NCBI GenBank assembly: GCA_017961325.1
Contig: JAGCXM010000022.1
Span: forward strand, 1 to 33,055
DNA from: a bacterium
Lineage (GTDB): Bacteria > UBP6 > UBA1177
Direction of reading: 5' to 3'
DNA: 33,055 nucleotides
Positions 24,847 through 33,055 of the stretch are shown here, piece by piece. The notes beneath the pieces were generated by a model, which was not told the origin of the DNA, did not search any database, and was given only the letters and a program-made list of their open reading frames with translations. Each line of letters opens with the position of its first letter. Positions within the stretch are counted from its first letter, which is position 1. The translations under genes and the position numbers were made by a program.

Positions 24847-25866
24847 ATGAACGAAGAAAGATTGCTCAATTCGCAGGAACTTCCAGAAGATTCATCGCTT
24901 GAAGGCGGTTTGAGACCAAAAAATTTAAGCGGCTACATCGGACAGAAAGCTGTCGTTGACAACGTAAAAATATTCATCGAAGCGGCAAAAAAAAACGGCA
25001 GACCGTTAGATCATCTGCTTCTTGCAGGACCTCCCGGACTCGGCAAAACTACTCTCAGCCAGATAATCGCCAACGAAATGGGCGTAAACATGCTGACCAC
25101 TTCCGGTCCGGTCATCGAAAAAAAAGGTGATCTCGCGGGACTTCTTACCGCTCTGCAGGATCACGACGTCCTTTTTATCGACGAGATCCACCGACTCAAT
25201 CCGGCTGTAGAAGAAAGTCTTTATCCGGCGATGGAGGATTTCCGATTCGACATCATGCTGGGTGAAGGTCAGCACGCGAAAAGCATGCCGCTTCCGATAG
25301 CCCCTTTCACCCTCATCGGTGCAACAACGAAAACGGGACTGCTTTCAAGCCCGCTCAGAGACAGATTTCAGATAGTTTTCAGGATGGACTACTATACCGT
25401 TGAAGAGCTTGAAACAATCGTCAAGCGCTCATCAAAAGTTCTCGGAATAACTATTGACGACGACGGTGCGCACGAAATTGCAAGGCGTTCGCGCGGAACT
25501 CCGCGAATCGCCAACAGGATTCTGAAACGCGTCCGCGATTTCGCCCTCGTCAAAGGAAACGGAAACATCGACCTTGCGATTGCGAGATACGCTCTGAATC
25601 AGATGGAAATCGATGAAGACGGGCTCGACCAGATGGACAGGACGATACTCATGACGATCATTGATTCATTCCGTGGCGGTCCTGTCGGGATCGAGGCGAT
25701 TGCTGCAAGCGTCAGCGAGGAAAAACGGACGCTCGAAGACGTTTACGAACCTTACCTTATCAAGTCCGGATTTATCGCGAGAACTCCGAAAGGAAGAATC
25801 GTCACGAAAAAAACTTTGGATAAATTCGGAATAAAAGCGAGCGAAATTCAGGGAGAACTCTTTTGA
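24847..25866 (+). CDS. ruvB: Holliday junction branch-migration ATPase RuvB
   Basis: The product is 339 residues, typical length. This AAA+ hexameric motor pulls DNA through the RuvA-junction complex. It shows Walker A (GPPGLGKTT, 61-69), Walker B (DEIH, 112-115), sensor 1 ([19 protein letters not shown]) and the C-terminal winged helix ([34 protein letters not shown]). The N-terminal [12 protein letters not shown] motif is also as expected. The TGA overlaps the TTG start of the next gene in a TTGA arrangement, so the downstream unknown gene is likely co-translated. No residue change of note is seen. Confidence 0.97.
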   Translation: MNEERLLNSQELPEDSSLEGGLRPKNLSGYIGQKAVVDNVKIFIEAAKKNGRPLDHLLLAGPPGLGKTTLSQIIANEMGVNMLTTSGPVIEKKGDLAGLLTALQDHDVLFIDEIHRLNPAVEESLYPAMEDFRFDIMLGEGQHAKSMPLPIAPFTLIGATTKTGLLSSPLRDRFQIVFRMDYYTVEELETIVKRSSKVLGITIDDDGAHEIARRSRGTPRIANRILKRVRDFALVKGNGNIDLAIARYALNQMEIDEDGLDQMDRTILMTIIDSFRGGPVGIEAIAASVSEEKRTLEDVYEPYLIKSGFIARTPKGRIVTKKTLDKFGIKASEIQGELF

Positions 25867-27086
25867 GAAAATTTTACGAAGACCTGAAAAAGATTGAGGA
25901 TTTTTCAAATTTTAACCGTTCGGAACTCCTTGACTACATCCACAGGCAGAAATTCGAGGCAGCGGCGATCTGCGGAATTGACGCAAAATTCTGGGTCGAA
26001 CTCGATTATCTTATTCAGCTTACACTGCTATGCGCATCAAACGATTCGAACGAAAAGCGCAATTTTTTCATAAATTACGTAATTCCTGTAATAACTTCCA
26101 AGATCAGTGAAATCGATGCGATTCTGAAGCATCTTCCCGAGAAGGAATTTTTTTATCTGAAAAAAGACCTCAGACTTTTCAAGCACATATTTTCACACTC
26201 GTCCAACCTGAGAGGCAAAAAACTGGATTATTTCATCCCGTTTCCACTTTTTTCGTCGGCAATAAAAACAATGACCGTCCTCTATCCCCTGTGCGATAAG
26301 ACGTGCGATATCGGAACTCTTGCAAGAAAAAACTACACCATTCTGCTGACAAGGTACGTGGCCAACGATTTCTCTAGTAAAATAGTTGAAATAATTGACT
26401 TTTTTATCTGGGTTCTCGCCGTTTCGAGAATAGCTCCGGAGAACGACATAAAGCATTTCAGGGAAGAAATCGTCCGGAAACTTTCAGATTTTACCGAATC
26501 GGAATCGGTTTTTAACAGCAGCGAAGACTATTCGGCGAAAACTTTCGTCCTCGAACTTCACGAAGTTCTGACCGAAATCAATATAAAAAACAGCATCCGT
26601 GAACTGCTCGACAAGATTCTGACAGTCCAGATCAGCATCGGCGAATGTCTGAAGACCATCTCTTCGATTTTTCTCGATATTGAGAAAATTCCGGGACAGA
26701 GTTACGTTTTAAGAGACCTCACGGTTGTCACCGATCTGGCGTCGTCGGTCGTAGCAAATATGAAAAACGGCAGCAACCGCGCCCTATACGAGGACATTTA
26801 TCTCGCAAAAGCGTTGAAACCTTATTTCATGCAGGTTTCGCGCTATATGCTCGATGCGGCGAACGACATCGAAATATGCCGTTTTTTTGAAATCATGTAC
26901 TATGTCGAAGAAACTTTCCCGTCTTTTGTAATGCACAACAGCATTATCCCGCTTCTGGAAAAATCCATAGCAATTTTCGAGCATCAGAAATCAATACTGC
27001 CGAACGCAGAAGACATCGGTTTCGCCAAAGAATCGGCTGAACTTTTCAAGGCTAAGGCAAAACAGATTTACGCCGGAAAAATCTAA
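25863..27086 (+). CDS. Unknown alpha-helical protein coupled to ruvB
   Basis: The product is 407 residues. It begins at TTG 25863, which overlaps the ruvB stop (TTGA, 4 nt); no ATG lies near the N-terminus. I recognise no family. The sequence looks wholly helical and cytosolic: no signal peptide and no clear membrane span ([18 protein letters not shown] near 178 is hydrophobic but short and amphipathic). It is rich in Phe, Ile, Lys and Glu, with few Pro or Gly and four to five scattered Cys. No nuclease, ATPase or DNA-binding motif stands out. Its stop overlaps the mutS2 stop from the other strand by 3 nt. Position at the end of a yebC-ruvCAB operon suggests a role in recombination, or simply a lineage-specific gene carried along. 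Base composition matches its neighbours. Confidence 0.8.
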   Translation: MRKFYEDLKKIEDFSNFNRSELLDYIHRQKFEAAAICGIDAKFWVELDYLIQLTLLCASNDSNEKRNFFINYVIPVITSKISEIDAILKHLPEKEFFYLKKDLRLFKHIFSHSSNLRGKKLDYFIPFPLFSSAIKTMTVLYPLCDKTCDIGTLARKNYTILLTRYVANDFSSKIVEIIDFFIWVLAVSRIAPENDIKHFREEIVRKLSDFTESESVFNSSEDYSAKTFVLELHEVLTEINIKNSIRELLDKILTVQISIGECLKTISSIFLDIEKIPGQSYVLRDLTVVTDLASSVVANMKNGSNRALYEDIYLAKALKPYFMQVSRYMLDAANDIEICRFFEIMYYVEETFPSFVMHNSIIPLLEKSIAIFEHQKSILPNAEDIGFAKESAELFKAKAKQIYAGKI

Positions 27087-29401
27087 AATCTGACTACCGT
27101 AACGGAATCGCCGCCCTCTTCGCTGCTGCCGGGCGCAAACGTGAATTTGTATTTTTTCTGCAAATCGGGAAGAAAGTCACGGATGAATTTTTTGAGTTTT
27201 CCGCTTCCCTGACCGTGGATTATCGTAAGCGATACCGCCCCGCCTCCGAACGCGGTGTCAAGCGATTTTTCGATCTTCTCTGCCGCATCTTCGACGAACA
27301 TTCCTCTGACGTCGCACATTTCGATATATTTTGATTCAATCGTGCTTTTTGAAGTTTTAGCTTTGATTTTCTGCGGATCTTTTGCAACGATGAGCCTCTC
27401 CACCGGCGCGACGAGCTGTTTTCCGCTAACGGTGTATTCTGCTCTGCCTCCTTTGACTTTCTGCAGAATTCCTTCCAATTTCAACAGCTTATCATAAATA
27501 ACTGTCTTCCCCGGAACGATTTTGTCAAGAACGTCCTCAAGTTTGTCACCCTCTTTCGTATCAAGTGCGACGGTCTGTCTGTTTATTGCATCCTGAATAG
27601 TCTCTTTCTCTTTTTTTATGAGAACGACACGTTGTGCCGCCTCTTTCTCTTCGACTTTCGATATTTTTTTCTTCAATTCGGCTTCCTCCATCTCGACAAG
27701 TTTTTTGAGCGAGCGAAGACGCTCCTCCTCGAACCGTTTTTCCTTCGTTTCGAGCTTTCTGCGAAGTTCAACAATCTCCTGTTCTTCCGCTTTGATAGTA
27801 GCTTTCGCCGCCTCGACCTCTTCCGTCAGCTCCGCCAGCTGCTCCTCTTTTTTGTGAAGGCGGTTGATCAGAGGTTCGACTCCGCTTTCTTTCGCAAGGA
27901 GAAGCTTTTCCAGCTTTTCGATGAATTCCTGCGGAAATCCGATCTTTCTAACAAGCGAAAGCGCGTTGCTGGAACCCACTATGTTGTATGAAAACTTGTA
28001 TGTCGGCTTGTCTTTCGCTTCATCAAAACCCATTGCAACAGGAATGAATTTTTTATTCTGCAGTGCGATCGACTTGACTTCGGCAAGGTGGCTCGTAACG
28101 ACTGAAAAGCACCCTTTTTCCGCAACGAATTCAAGATAAGCACCTGCAATCGCGCCGCCCTGAAGCGGATCCGTCCCCGTTCCGATTTCGTCGATAAGGA
28201 CTAAATCGCGGCTGTTGAGTTTTTTCGCCGTCGCGCTGAGAAGTCTCAGATGGCTCGAAAAACTCGATTCTCCTGCGAATGCGTCCTGATTGTCGCCCAG
28301 AATAAGAAAAATATTTTCAAAAAACGGAAGTCGCGCATAGCTTGCAGGAACCGGAAATCCGCGCACCGCAAGTTCCGCTATCGCCGCAACAGTCTTGATC
28401 GAAACGGTCTTTCCTCCTGCGTTGGGACCGCTCACGACCATGATTTTTTCTTCATCGCTGAATACGAAATCGTTCTTTACCAGATTTTCACCGCGGCTCA
28501 GATAAACAGGCGGAAACCACGCGTTTTCGAGCTTCATCGAATCTTCGGTAAATTCGGGGATCGTGCAGCCGTTTTCCTTCATCCAGAAGTATTTCGTAAA
28601 AATGTTTTCGATATGTACAGCCCTTTCGACGCACTTTTCAAGATAGCTGTAATTCCTGAAAAGAAGTCCGCGGAGTTCACGCAGGATCCTGATTATCTCT
28701 TCAAGTTCGCGCGCCGCAAGAAGCGAAAGCGAGTTGTTGTGCTCAATGAGAGTCATCGGCTCTAAAAACGCCGTCTGACCTGTGCGGCTGTAGTTGTGGA
28801 TGACCCCTTTCACCGTTCTTTTGTAGACCGATTTGAAGGGAAGCACATATCTGTCATCGCGAATAGTAAACCAGTCTTCCTGCAGAAAACCGCCGTATTC
28901 TGGCGAATTTATCATCTTTTTGATCTCTTCGCCGATATTTCTGTGCGTGTCGGCAAGATGGCGCCTGATCGCGGCGAGCTCCGGACTTGCGTTTGAATTT
29001 ATCTCCCCTTTTTCGTTTACGACCTGCTTTATCGTCATCTCCAGACTGACGTTGTATTCGAAATTGAGAAGCGAGTGTATTTTCGGCGTGAATCCGTGCC
29101 TTTTCAGCTCTTCGCCGGTTTTTCTGACAACGCCGAGAAAGTCGCCTATCACCCTGTAATCCGCGGCTTCCAGGGGCTCATTGTCCTCAAACTGAGACAT
29201 GACGCGGCGCACGCTGTCTAGATTGAACGAAAAAAGCGAGCGGTATTCAGCCGAAAGTGCAGCAGCCTCGCCGATCAGCGCGAATTCTTTTTCGCAATCA
29301 TCCATTGAGAGCCTTTCGGTCTCGCGGAGAGAGGCTTTTCCGTATTCAGAAAGTGATTTTTCACCGATCCAGTCGATTATCGAATTCCATTCAGTCAGCA
29401 T
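27083..29401 (-). CDS. mutS2: MutS2 family ATPase with Smr domain
   Basis: The product is 772 residues, close to Bacillus MutS2 (785). MutS2 is not a mismatch repair protein; it acts on branched DNA/recombination and, in Firmicutes, on collided ribosomes. The MutS core/lever helices are followed by the ATPase: Walker A GPNAGGKTVSIKT near 325, GDNQDAFAGESSFSSHL, Walker B LVLIDEIGTGTDPLQGGA and TSHLAEVKS. A long coiled coil (about 500-620, Glu/Lys-rich) leads to a KOW-like region and a C-terminal Smr domain (CDVRGMFVEDAAEKIE ... LTIIHGQGSGKLK), whose DxR and HGxG motifs match nuclease-active types. GGAGG lies 4 nt before the ATG. It follows the aminopeptidase gene by 37 nt and is convergent with the ruvB-linked unknown gene. 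Confidence 0.96.
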   Translation of the reverse strand: MLTEWNSIIDWIGEKSLSEYGKASLRETERLSMDDCEKEFALIGEAAALSAEYRSLFSFNLDSVRRVMSQFEDNEPLEAADYRVIGDFLGVVRKTGEELKRHGFTPKIHSLLNFEYNVSLEMTIKQVVNEKGEINSNASPELAAIRRHLADTHRNIGEEIKKMINSPEYGGFLQEDWFTIRDDRYVLPFKSVYKRTVKGVIHNYSRTGQTAFLEPMTLIEHNNSLSLLAARELEEIIRILRELRGLLFRNYSYLEKCVERAVHIENIFTKYFWMKENGCTIPEFTEDSMKLENAWFPPVYLSRGENLVKNDFVFSDEEKIMVVSGPNAGGKTVSIKTVAAIAELAVRGFPVPASYARLPFFENIFLILGDNQDAFAGESSFSSHLRLLSATAKKLNSRDLVLIDEIGTGTDPLQGGAIAGAYLEFVAEKGCFSVVTSHLAEVKSIALQNKKFIPVAMGFDEAKDKPTYKFSYNIVGSSNALSLVRKIGFPQEFIEKLEKLLLAKESGVEPLINRLHKKEEQLAELTEEVEAAKATIKAEEQEIVELRRKLETKEKRFEEERLRSLKKLVEMEEAELKKKISKVEEKEAAQRVVLIKKEKETIQDAINRQTVALDTKEGDKLEDVLDKIVPGKTVIYDKLLKLEGILQKVKGGRAEYTVSGKQLVAPVERLIVAKDPQKIKAKTSKSTIESKYIEMCDVRGMFVEDAAEKIEKSLDTAFGGGAVSLTIIHGQGSGKLKKFIRDFLPDLQKKYKFTFAPGSSEEGGDSVTVVRF

Positions 29402-29438
29402 TTATCCTCCGAAAAACAGTCTGAAGCAGACAAGAGAT

Positions 29439-31217
29439 TTAGATAGCAGCAGTCATCTTTTTGAGCCAAGCCTTTTCCTCTTTGCCAAGCATCGGAGACA
29501 AAGTTTTGAAGACAAGTTTGTGGTAGTCGTTGAGATATTTCTTTTCCTCGTCGCTCATAAGCGCAGGCTCGATCGCACGGATGTCTATCGGGCACATCGT
29601 GAGGTTCTCGAAACCGACGAACTGCCCCCATGCAGTCTTTTCTTTCGGAACGGAAAGAACTAAATTTTCGATCCTGATTCCGTACTGGTTCGGCTCGTAG
29701 TAGCCGGGTTCGTTCGAAACTACCATTCCGGGCTCGATCTTCGTATCGCTTCTGCGTGTTGAAATGCTCATCGGACCTTCATGAACGCTGAGGTAAGCAC
29801 CGACACCGTGGCCTGTTCCGTGGAGATAGTTCTTGCCGTCTTTCCAAAGTGCCTCTCTTGCAAAAGCGTCGATATTGGCGCCGGTCGTGAATCCCTGCGG
29901 GAACTTAGCGAGAGCTATTCTGATGTGGCCTTTGAGAACAAGCGTGAAATCTCTCTTCATGTTTTTGGTGAGTTTTCCCATAGCGACGGTTCTCGTGATG
30001 TCGGTCGTGCCGAAATAATACTGCGCGCCGCTGTCAACGAGGTAAAGTCCTGCCGGTTTGAGCTCGCAGTCGGTCTCCGGAGTTGCGCTGTAGTGGATTA
30101 TTGCGCCGTGAGCGCCGTAACCCGAGATCGTGTCGAAGCTGAGTCCGACAAAGCCTTCGCCCTCTTTGCGGAACGCTTCGAGTTTGTCGCTTGCCGAAAT
30201 CTCGGTAATTTTGGTTTTGCCGATATTTTTGTCGAGCCAGCAGAGGAATTTTACCATTGCAACGCCGTCGATGACGTGAGCTTTCTTCATTCCTTCGATC
30301 TCGGTCGCATTTTTGATTCCCTTCATTATCTGCGAAACGTTTTCACCGTTTACGACTTCCGCTTTTTTGCAGTCGACTGCATCAAGAAGGCTCTGAGAAG
30401 TTCTCGCCTTGTCGATGAAGATCTTTCCTTTGAGTCCTTTGATGAAAGCGTAAATTTCTTCGTATTTATGAATAGTTACACCGTCTTTTGCGATAGCGTC
30501 GGAATCTTTTTTAGAAAATTTGCCCTCTTTTACGAAAAGGTCGGCAGTTTTTTTGCCGATAACGCCGAAACCCATTACTACCGGGTTGCATTCGACGTCG
30601 TTTCCGCGTATGTTGAAGATCCAAGCAAGGTCGTCAAGAGATGCGAAAAGGTGGTAGTCAACGCCTATTTCAGCCATTTTTGCGCGGATCCTCTCGAACT
30701 TTTCCTTTCTGCCGACGCCGGCATATTTAACGGGATGCTGAACCGCTTTTCCGCTCGGGAACGCAGGACGATCCTTCCAGATTTCGTCAATAAGGTCTTC
30801 GCTGGAAGCAACTTTGATCCCTTTGGGTTCGAAAGTCTTTTTCAGATCGTCAACGTCGTTTACCGACATTACAGCCGCGTCAAAACTGACGACATCGCCT
30901 GTTTTGAGTTCACCGCCGATCCACTCGGTGTAGCTCGGAGTTTCGGGAAGTCCCATTTTGAAAAGGGTTATCGTGCTTTCTTTGAGCTGGTTTTCAGCCT
31001 GAAGGAAATATCTTCCGTCAGTCCAGAGTCCCGCTTTTTTCATTGTAACTACGACCGTTCCGGCAGAACCGGTGAAACCGCTTATCCACGCTCTCGATTT
31101 CCAGCGCGGTGCAACATATTCACTCTGGTGCGGATCGGCACTCGGAATGATGTAAGCCGCAATGTTTTTCTTCTTCATCAAAGCTCTGAGCTCAACAAGT
31201 CTTGAAACGATCTGCAT
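29439..31217 (-). CDS. Xaa-Pro aminopeptidase (M24B, long form)
   Basis: The product is 592 residues. It is a metallopeptidase of the pita-bread fold that removes N-terminal residues preceding proline. It is the long, three-domain form seen in eukaryotic APP1 and many bacteria, rather than the 440-residue E. coli PepP. The N-terminal creatinase-like domain is clear (LRALMKKKNIAAYIIPSADP; WISGFTGSAGTVVVT; GLWTDGRYFLQAENQL). In the catalytic domain, the metal ligands lie in YLVDSGAQYYFGTTDITRT (two Asp), HGTGHGVGAYLSVHEGP (His), NEPGYYE (Glu) and GIRIENL (Glu). ATG 31217 is chosen because GGAGGG lies 4 nt before it; the TTG 12 nt earlier is part of that RBS region. No signal peptide is seen, so it is cytosolic and serves peptide turnover. 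It is likely co-transcribed with mutS2. Confidence 0.95.
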   Translation of the reverse strand: MQIVSRLVELRALMKKKNIAAYIIPSADPHQSEYVAPRWKSRAWISGFTGSAGTVVVTMKKAGLWTDGRYFLQAENQLKESTITLFKMGLPETPSYTEWIGGELKTGDVVSFDAAVMSVNDVDDLKKTFEPKGIKVASSEDLIDEIWKDRPAFPSGKAVQHPVKYAGVGRKEKFERIRAKMAEIGVDYHLFASLDDLAWIFNIRGNDVECNPVVMGFGVIGKKTADLFVKEGKFSKKDSDAIAKDGVTIHKYEEIYAFIKGLKGKIFIDKARTSQSLLDAVDCKKAEVVNGENVSQIMKGIKNATEIEGMKKAHVIDGVAMVKFLCWLDKNIGKTKITEISASDKLEAFRKEGEGFVGLSFDTISGYGAHGAIIHYSATPETDCELKPAGLYLVDSGAQYYFGTTDITRTVAMGKLTKNMKRDFTLVLKGHIRIALAKFPQGFTTGANIDAFAREALWKDGKNYLHGTGHGVGAYLSVHEGPMSISTRRSDTKIEPGMVVSNEPGYYEPNQYGIRIENLVLSVPKEKTAWGQFVGFENLTMCPIDIRAIEPALMSDEEKKYLNDYHKLVFKTLSPMLGKEEKAWLKKMTAAI

Positions 31218-31392
31218 GATACCCTCCAAAAAAATTGATATAAAAACCTGTTTTTTCAGTTTCTGCTTTAAATAAACTGCAAAACGCGTGACAATATAAT
31301 ATCTTTTAAATTTTTGTGTAGTTTATTGTGAAAATTAAAGCAAAAATAACAAATTGCACTCAACAGTTAAAGCGTTAAATATGAGATTGATT

Positions 31393-32748
31393 TTAAAACG
31401 CGCAGTCAGTCGAAAAAGTTACATTTGTAGGTGCGCTTTCAAGTCCGTTTTTAGTTTCATTGAAATTGCCGCTGAAATCCCAGAAAGCTATCGTGTCATC
31501 ATCAGCGCTAAGTTGCGTCGGAGTGAAGTCTGCCGTATATTTTTCACTGCCTGAAATTCTGATCGAATCAATCAAACCTTTGAAATATTTTTTGCTGACA
31601 CTCCAAGAACTATAAAGGTTTGCACCGAGAACAAGAGGTTCGTTGACTTCTAGCAGATTCATTGACCTCCTTGGTTCATACGTTTTTGAATTTACTTGTT
31701 TGCCGTTCACATATAGAGTACTTTTATAAGTTGTTGATTGAGCCACATTTGTGTTGTGAACAAGAGCAATATGAGTCCAGCCGCCGGAAAATTCATTGAA
31801 TGTCCCGTCAACCTGAAGATTTTCTGTAGTGCTTGTGGAAGTGGATTTATATGTTGTTGCACCTGTAACTGTATAGGTAACGTTACCCCATGACTGCTGC
31901 TTTCTGTATCCCGTTAAAACATAAGGAGGATTTTCTGAAGTTCCTTTGCGAAGAATAGGAGTATAATCGGAAGTCAAATCTCCTGCATCCTGCTTAATCC
32001 AAGCTTCAATCGTCCAAGAATCTGAACCGAGATTCAGCAGGTCATTGCTTGCAACTTCGATTCTTGACGATTCTCCGTTGAAAACTGCCGCGCATTCCTT
32101 AGGTTGAGGTTTCGGATTGCATTCGCCATTTTCATAAACGTAATCATTTATGCACTTGTATTGACAAGGCTGCGGTTCACCGTCACCGTACTTCGTCGTA
32201 TAAGTTACGACATCCCAATTACCCTCTTCAAAATTGTAATACATGTCATAGCCGGAATCACCGTTCCACTCGGAATTTGCAGGTTTGTGTTCCGTTTCAC
32301 AGTCCGCATGAATATAACATTTCTTAGCTTCATCAACACCGTCTGCACCGTTCCATGTTCCGCCTGCCTTATTACATTTAATTTCCGGAGAATCGGGGAT
32401 TACGTCTTCGTCCTCTCCGCCGGCCGGTTCATCATCCGTTGAATCGTCGTTTGCCGGCTCTGAGTCAGAAGAATCGCCTTCATTCGGCTCCGTATCAGAA
32501 GAATCATCATCTGCCGGCTCTGAGTCGGAAGAATCGTCATCCGCCGGTTCTGAGTCGGAGAAATCATCGTCAACCAGATCCCCGTCTTCCGTATCGGTTA
32601 AATCGGAATCATCTTCTTCAACGTCTTCGTCCGTCTCCGCCTCTTTATCTCCTTCATTTTCAGGAAGAACCCTTTTAGCTCCATTTACAGAATCACACGC
32701 GGCAAAAAAGAACAGAAGAACTAACAAAAAACAATTGAACCATTTCAT
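31393..32748 (-). CDS. LamG-like (concanavalin-fold) surface lipoprotein with acidic repeat linker
   Basis: The product is 451 residues. The lipoprotein signal MKWFNCFLLVLLFFFAAC has lipobox Cys18. It is followed by a strongly acidic linker (30-118) with five imperfect 10-residue repeats of the SDSEPADDDS type. Then comes a Cys-containing module (about 124-225: CNKAGGTWNGADG ... CYIHADC ... PCQYKCINDYVYENGEC) that may be disulfide-bonded. The C-terminal 230 residues are a LamG/laminin-G-like jelly roll: AAVFNGESSRIEVA, DSWTIEAWIK, WTHIALVHN, LYVNGKQV, FKGLIDSIRIS and TIAFWDFSGN. Such domains bind carbohydrates or proteins; no catalytic residues are seen. ATG 32748 has GGAGGG just upstream, inside the codons of an earlier ATG (32760). 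A partial homologue lies upstream on the same strand. The linker probably extends the lectin-like domain from the outer membrane. Confidence 0.88.
   Translation of the reverse strand: MKWFNCFLLVLLFFFAACDSVNGAKRVLPENEGDKEAETDEDVEEDDSDLTDTEDGDLVDDDFSDSEPADDDSSDSEPADDDSSDTEPNEGDSSDSEPANDDSTDDEPAGGEDEDVIPDSPEIKCNKAGGTWNGADGVDEAKKCYIHADCETEHKPANSEWNGDSGYDMYYNFEEGNWDVVTYTTKYGDGEPQPCQYKCINDYVYENGECNPKPQPKECAAVFNGESSRIEVASNDLLNLGSDSWTIEAWIKQDAGDLTSDYTPILRKGTSENPPYVLTGYRKQQSWGNVTYTVTGATTYKSTSTSTTENLQVDGTFNEFSGGWTHIALVHNTNVAQSTTYKSTLYVNGKQVNSKTYEPRRSMNLLEVNEPLVLGANLYSSWSVSKKYFKGLIDSIRISGSEKYTADFTPTQLSADDDTIAFWDFSGNFNETKNGLESAPTNVTFSTDCAF
32410..32559 (-). repeat. Five imperfect 30-bp tandem repeats coding acidic SDSEPADDDS units
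   Basis: Residues 64-113 of the LamG lipoprotein consist of five 10-residue units: SDSEPADDDS twice, then SDTEPNEGDS, SDSEPANDDS and TDDEPAGGED. The first copies are nearly identical in DNA (CTGAGTCGGA-AGAATC pattern on the plus strand), and the last is the most diverged. Slippage could change copy number. Confidence 0.8.
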
Positions 32749-32782
32749 ATTTCCCTCCATATAAACAACTCACAAACGCGCC

Positions 32783-32810
32783 ATTATAGAGTGTTACGGA
32801 AATTTGTATA
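32783..32810 (-). promoter_or_regulatory. Predicted promoter of the LamG lipoprotein gene
   Basis: On the minus strand, a perfect TATAAT (32788-32783) has TATACA (32810-32805) 16 bp upstream. The leader to ATG 32748 is about 30 nt and carries GGAGGG. Confidence 0.5.
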
Positions 32811-32841
32811 GTTTTTATTATAAAAGATTGCTAAAACTGAA

Positions 32842-33055
32842 TTATTGTTTGCAGTCAGCTGAATAAGTTATGCTGTCAGCAGGTACGCCGTTAAGATGGT
32901 TTTCCGATGAATCATCTGCGTTGCCGCTGAAATCCCAGAAAGCTATCGTGTCATCGCCGCCGGCAGAAAGTTTTGCGGGGGTGAAGTCCGCTGTGTATTT
33001 TGCGGTGTTGGAAATCTTTATTGAATCTATAAGTCCTTTAAAATACCTGCCATCA
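32842..33055 (-). CDS. LamG-like protein, C-terminal fragment (cut by window edge)
   Basis: A minus-strand frame enters from the right edge and ends at TAA 32842-32844, giving the last 70 or so residues. It reads DGRYFKGLIDSIKIS, then KYTADFTPAKLSAG, DDTIAFWDFSGN and a final TYSADCKQ. It aligns along its whole visible length with the C-terminus of the neighbouring lipoprotein (KKYFKGLIDSIRIS, KYTADFTPTQLSAD, DDTIAFWDFSGN, FSTDCAF). The two genes therefore form a tandem pair of paralogues on one strand, 93 nt apart. A 35-bp block coding the AFWDFSGN region is identical in DNA. The N-terminus, and so the presence of a lipobox and linker, cannot be seen. Confidence 0.85.
   Translation of the reverse strand, partial: DGRYFKGLIDSIKISNTAKYTADFTPAKLSAGGDDTIAFWDFSGNADDSSENHLNGVPADSITYSADCKQ

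Noticed and set aside
29781-31205. A 474-codon open frame on the plus strand opposite the aminopeptidase gene
   Set aside because: It lies wholly antisense to a gene with full M24B motifs; its Phe/Arg/Ser/Val-rich product matches no fold pattern and is a codon-bias shadow.
1-33055. CRISPR array, tRNA/rRNA gene, intact transposon, prophage or toxin-antitoxin pair
   Set aside because: No regularly spaced repeats, cloverleaf-like sequence, transposase, integrase or phage structural gene was recognised on either strand by eye.

Overview
The window looks like a chromosomal segment from a diderm (Gram-negative) bacterium. It encodes a TonB-dependent outer-membrane receptor, a secretin with other type II secretion parts, and lipoproteins with clear lipoboxes. 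The base composition is moderate to AT-rich, and several genes appear to start with TTG. Lipoproteins with acidic Ser/Asp/Glu/Pro linkers, thrombospondin type-3 repeats, a gspC-D-E-F block and a yebC-ruvC-ruvA-ruvB order would fit an anaerobic 'deltaproteobacterial'/Myxococcota-like lineage. No rRNA or other phylogenetic marker was checked, so the taxonomy is a guess.

Layout. 1-5.7 kb: the end of an unrecognised gene, then a 1,724-residue secreted multidomain protein (hydrolase-like barrel region, Cys-rich module, thrombospondin type-3 repeats, beta-propeller-like C-terminus) whose base composition changes along the gene. 5.7-7.7 kb: a peptide deformylase domain carried on a lipoprotein, rsmE and a glutathione peroxidase. 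7.7-8.3 kb: an AT-rich, apparently decayed stretch with a start-less ORF and a 33-bp-spaced direct repeat, followed by a small membrane protein on the minus strand. 9.0-12.0 kb: a biotin-dependent carboxyltransferase subunit without its own biotin domain, then a DnaJ-domain protein. 12.0-14.8 kb (minus): an O-methyltransferase translationally coupled to a TonB-dependent receptor. 14.9-16.1 kb: gmd.

16.2-22.7 kb (minus): gspC-gspD-gspE-gspF, a compact operon for the secretin, inner-membrane coupler, ATPase and platform protein of type II secretion. The pseudopilins are not here. A divergent regulatory region with a 19-bp inverted repeat separates it from yebC-ruvC-ruvA-ruvB and a tightly coupled unknown gene (23.0-27.1 kb), the Holliday-junction set. 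27.1-31.2 kb (minus): mutS2 and a long-form Xaa-Pro aminopeptidase. 31.4-33.1 kb (minus): two adjacent LamG-type genes, one a complete lipoprotein and one cut by the window edge.

Most of the window is housekeeping: DNA recombination, rRNA modification, secretion, nucleotide-sugar synthesis and central carboxylation. The most unusual items are (i) the lipoprotein peptide deformylase; (ii) a palindromic repeat present once between genes and once in frame inside the TonB receptor gene; (iii) the unknown protein coupled to ruvB; and (iv) the mosaic surface-protein genes. I found no convincing new multigene defence or biosynthetic system, no CRISPR array, no tRNA or rRNA and no intact insertion sequence.
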